A DNA stretch of 8,093 nt from Verrucomicrobiota bacterium (GTDB taxonomy: Bacteria > Verrucomicrobiota > Lentisphaeria > Oligosphaerales > JAFGRS01). Both the position numbers and the translations under genes were made by a program. Location: positions 1 through 8,093 of the forward strand of contig JAGVUW010000432.1 in the NCBI GenBank assembly GCA_019136035.1. The letters are read 5' to 3'. Position 1 is the first letter of the stretch; every line of letters begins with the position of its first letter. The notes below the pieces were generated by a model. That model was not told the DNA's origin and did not search any database. It worked only from the letters and a program-made list of their open reading frames with translations. Below, in pieces: positions 7,319-8,093 of the stretch.

Positions 7319-7528
7319 ATGCATGAGAAAGTCCTCGCACTGGCCCTGGTACTGGGGGTGAGCCCGGGGTGCATCCGGACGCACTCGACGGTCGAGGTCA
7401 AGCCCGTCGAAGTGAAGCCGATCCACATCACCCTCGACGTCAACCTGCGCGTCGCCAAGGAACTCGACAGCTTCTTCGACGACCTCGACGCCGCCGACCC
7501 GACCCTGCAGACGCCCGCCCCGAAGTGA
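7319..7528 (+). CDS. ynbE: YnbE family outer-membrane lipoprotein
   Basis: This small lipoprotein of 69 aa (about 61 in E. coli) is the predicted outer-membrane partner of YdbH. In E. coli YnbE completes the intermembrane bridge and can stack into multimers through its beta strands. The signal peptide MHEKVLALALVLGVSPGC gives Cys18 as the lipidated residue. The lipobox SPGC is atypical, with Ser at -3 and Pro at -2. After the Cys comes a beta-prone segment, VEVKPVEVKPIHITLDVNLRV, then an acidic stretch (ELDSFFDDLDAAD) and a Pro-rich end. This parallels the E. coli layout of Cys, then IEV..., ITINMNVKIEHEI. VEVKP is present twice, encoded by near-identical 15-base units at 7391-7405 and 7406-7420. 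TATAGT at 7266-7271 could be a -10 for a promoter within the 83-bp gap after ydbH, but I see no -35. ydbL follows after 29 bp. The call rests on size, Cys position, strand pattern and gene order. Confidence 0.85.
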   Translation: MHEKVLALALVLGVSPGCIRTHSTVEVKPVEVKPIHITLDVNLRVAKELDSFFDDLDAADPTLQTPAPK

Positions 7529-7542
7529 CGCGTGCACAACCC

Positions 7543-7549
7543 GGAGGAG
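7543..7549 (+). promoter_or_regulatory. Ribosome binding site of ydbL
   Basis: GGAGGAG, a strong match, ends 8 bases before the ATG at 7558. It fixes the start there, although the frame is open further upstream. Confidence 0.85.
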
Positions 7550-7557
7550 TGACTCCT

Positions 7558-7935
7558 ATGAAGACCCTGTTCTACGCGACCGTGTGCGGCCTCCTGACCC
7601 TCGCTGCGGCGAGCGCCGGCGCCCAGGACCTCGGGGCTGTCCAGGCGCGCATGCGCCAGCGCATCGCCACCCTGGCGCCGCTGAAGAGCGACAAGAGCAT
7701 CGGTGAGAACAACGCCGGCTTCCTCGAGGTGCTCAAGGCCGGCGCTCCGGCGGCGACACGCGAGGTCGTCGAGGCCGAGAATGCCGACCGCCGGACCGTC
7801 TACGCGGCCATCGCCGCCAAGGCCGGCACCAGCGCGACTGCCGTCGGCCGTCAGCGCGCCAAGGAACTCGCCGAGCTCAGCGCCGCCGGACTGATGATCC
7901 AGCGCGAGGATGGCACCTGGGTCGAGAAGCGCTGA
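7558..7935 (+). CDS. ydbL: YdbL family periplasmic protein (DUF1318)
   Basis: This 125-aa secreted protein is the third member of the ydbH-ynbE-ydbL set. In E. coli the homologue (108 aa) has been proposed to act as a periplasmic chaperone-like factor that restrains YnbE multimers. A Sec signal peptide covers residues 1-22 with predicted cleavage AGA|QD. The mature protein has the DUF1318 (PF07027) landmarks in order: KSIGENNAGFLEVLK (46-60, equivalent to E. coli GRVGETLSGYLVALK), then ENADRRTVYAAIAAKAG (74-90, equivalent to INQARAESYQQLA), a helical RQRAKELAELSAAGLMIQ (98-115), and the terminal GTWVEK (119-124, equivalent to GKWVRK). The start is set by a strong GGAGGAG 8 bases upstream. It lies 29 bp after ynbE and is almost certainly co-transcribed with it. 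Three hairpins follow the stop codon, fitting the end of the operon. Confidence 0.92.
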   Translation: MKTLFYATVCGLLTLAAASAGAQDLGAVQARMRQRIATLAPLKSDKSIGENNAGFLEVLKAGAPAATREVVEAENADRRTVYAAIAAKAGTSATAVGRQRAKELAELSAAGLMIQREDGTWVEKR

Positions 7936-7955
7936 GGGCGCGGCGGGGCGGAGGT

Positions 7956-7980
7956 GGGCGCCACGAGCCGAGTGGCGCTC
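7956..7980. terminator. First of three hairpins after ydbL
   Basis: GGGCGCCAC (7956-7964) pairs with GTGGCGCTC (7972-7980) around a 7-base loop: 9 base pairs including one G-T. It starts 20 bases after the ydbL stop. There is no T-run, so it is a candidate terminator or an mRNA 3'-end stabiliser. Confidence 0.45.
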
Positions 7981-7981
7981 C

Positions 7982-8004
7982 CCCGGGCGCTGCCGGCGCC
8001 CGGG
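7982..8004. terminator. Second hairpin after ydbL
   Basis: CCCGGGCGC (7982-7990) pairs perfectly with GCGCCCGGG (7996-8004) around a TGCCG loop. The 9-bp stem is almost all G and C. It is separated from its neighbouring hairpins by one base on the left and none on the right. Confidence 0.5.
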
Positions 8005-8030
8005 AGGTCCACGGACGGCGCCGTGGACCT
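8005..8030. terminator. Third hairpin, abutting a minus-strand stop codon
   Basis: AGGTCCACGG (8005-8014) pairs perfectly over 10 bp with CCGTGGACCT (8021-8030) around ACGGCG. Its right arm overlaps the TAG stop (8031-8029) of a minus-strand reading frame. It could therefore end transcription from both sides. No T-run follows in either direction. Confidence 0.5.
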
Positions 8031-8093
8031 ACTTGCTCCGCGCGGGCGTCTCCGCCGGTGCGCCGGCCTCTGCCGGCGCCGCCGGGACGGCCG
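8029..8093 (-). CDS. C-terminal end of a minus-strand gene, Ala/Pro-rich tail
   Basis: On the minus strand an open frame enters from the window edge and ends at TAG (8031-8029). The visible 20 residues end in VPAAPAEAGAPAETPARSK, a charged Ala/Pro/Glu tail with a basic end. Third positions are nearly all G or C, like the other genes here, and the stop sits exactly at a 10-bp hairpin, as expected for a gene end. Low-complexity tails of this sort occur on many proteins, so no function can be assigned. In 65 bases an open frame by chance is easily possible. Confidence 0.45.
   Translation of the reverse strand, partial: AVPAAPAEAGAPAETPARSK

Noticed and set aside
4155..7340. A 1061-codon open frame on the minus strand across the whole of ydbH
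   Set aside because: Very long antisense frames arise easily in GC-rich genes because stop codons are rare. Its translation is Gly/Gln/Ala/Arg-rich low-complexity sequence without domains, while the plus-strand frame has clear YdbH motifs, a ribosome site and conserved neighbours.

Overview
The window is uniformly GC-rich, with strongly G/C-biased third codon positions. It comes from a Gram-negative (two-membrane) bacterium, because it carries an inner-to-outer-membrane lipid-bridge operon that includes an outer-membrane-type lipoprotein. A palindromic intergenic repeat built around CCCAGGGC-aac-GCCCTGGG, and a large orphan glycosidase-like protein, are the kind of thing I associate with Planctomycetota and other PVC-group genomes. 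That placement is an inference from style, not a demonstrated taxonomy.

Layout. (1) 2-2377 (+): the 3' part of a large multidomain protein. It looks like the tail of a beta-sandwich, a diverged TIM-barrel/GH42-like glycosidase region, a Rossmann-like region resembling a beta-galactosidase trimerisation domain, and C-terminal beta-sandwich domains. The reading frame is open at the window edge. (2) 2378-2467: a short convergent gap with only weak hairpins. (3) 2468-3709 (-): an SppA-type signal peptide peptidase (S49 family) with a complete Ser/Lys dyad and an unusual Ala/Pro-rich cytoplasmic N-terminal extension. Part of that extension is encoded by a perfect 2 x 42 bp tandem repeat. (4) 3710-4178: a divergent intergenic region with a possible sppA promoter and a composite palindromic (REP-like) element. 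(5) 4179-7935 (+): three genes in the order ydbH, ynbE, ydbL. (6) 7936-8093: three back-to-back GC-rich hairpins, then the C-terminal end of a gene on the minus strand.

How the genes work together. YdbH is a long AsmA-like protein anchored in the inner membrane. YnbE is a small outer-membrane lipoprotein and YdbL a periplasmic DUF1318 protein. In E. coli, YdbH and YnbE form a bridge that moves phospholipid between the membranes, and YdbL is thought to limit YnbE multimerisation. The operon here keeps the same order, but YdbH is longer (1018 aa against about 880 in E. coli) and contains a recent in-frame 132-bp tandem duplication. YnbE has a doubled VEVKP unit in its predicted beta-strand segment. 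SppA, divergent from this operon, would remove cleaved signal peptides from the inner membrane. I see no evidence of a functional link between it and the lipid bridge beyond both acting at the envelope.

I found no tRNA, rRNA, CRISPR array, insertion sequence or transposase. The most interesting observations are the lipid-bridge operon outside enterobacteria with duplications in two of its parts, and the palindromic intergenic element. I did not find a convincing entirely new system.
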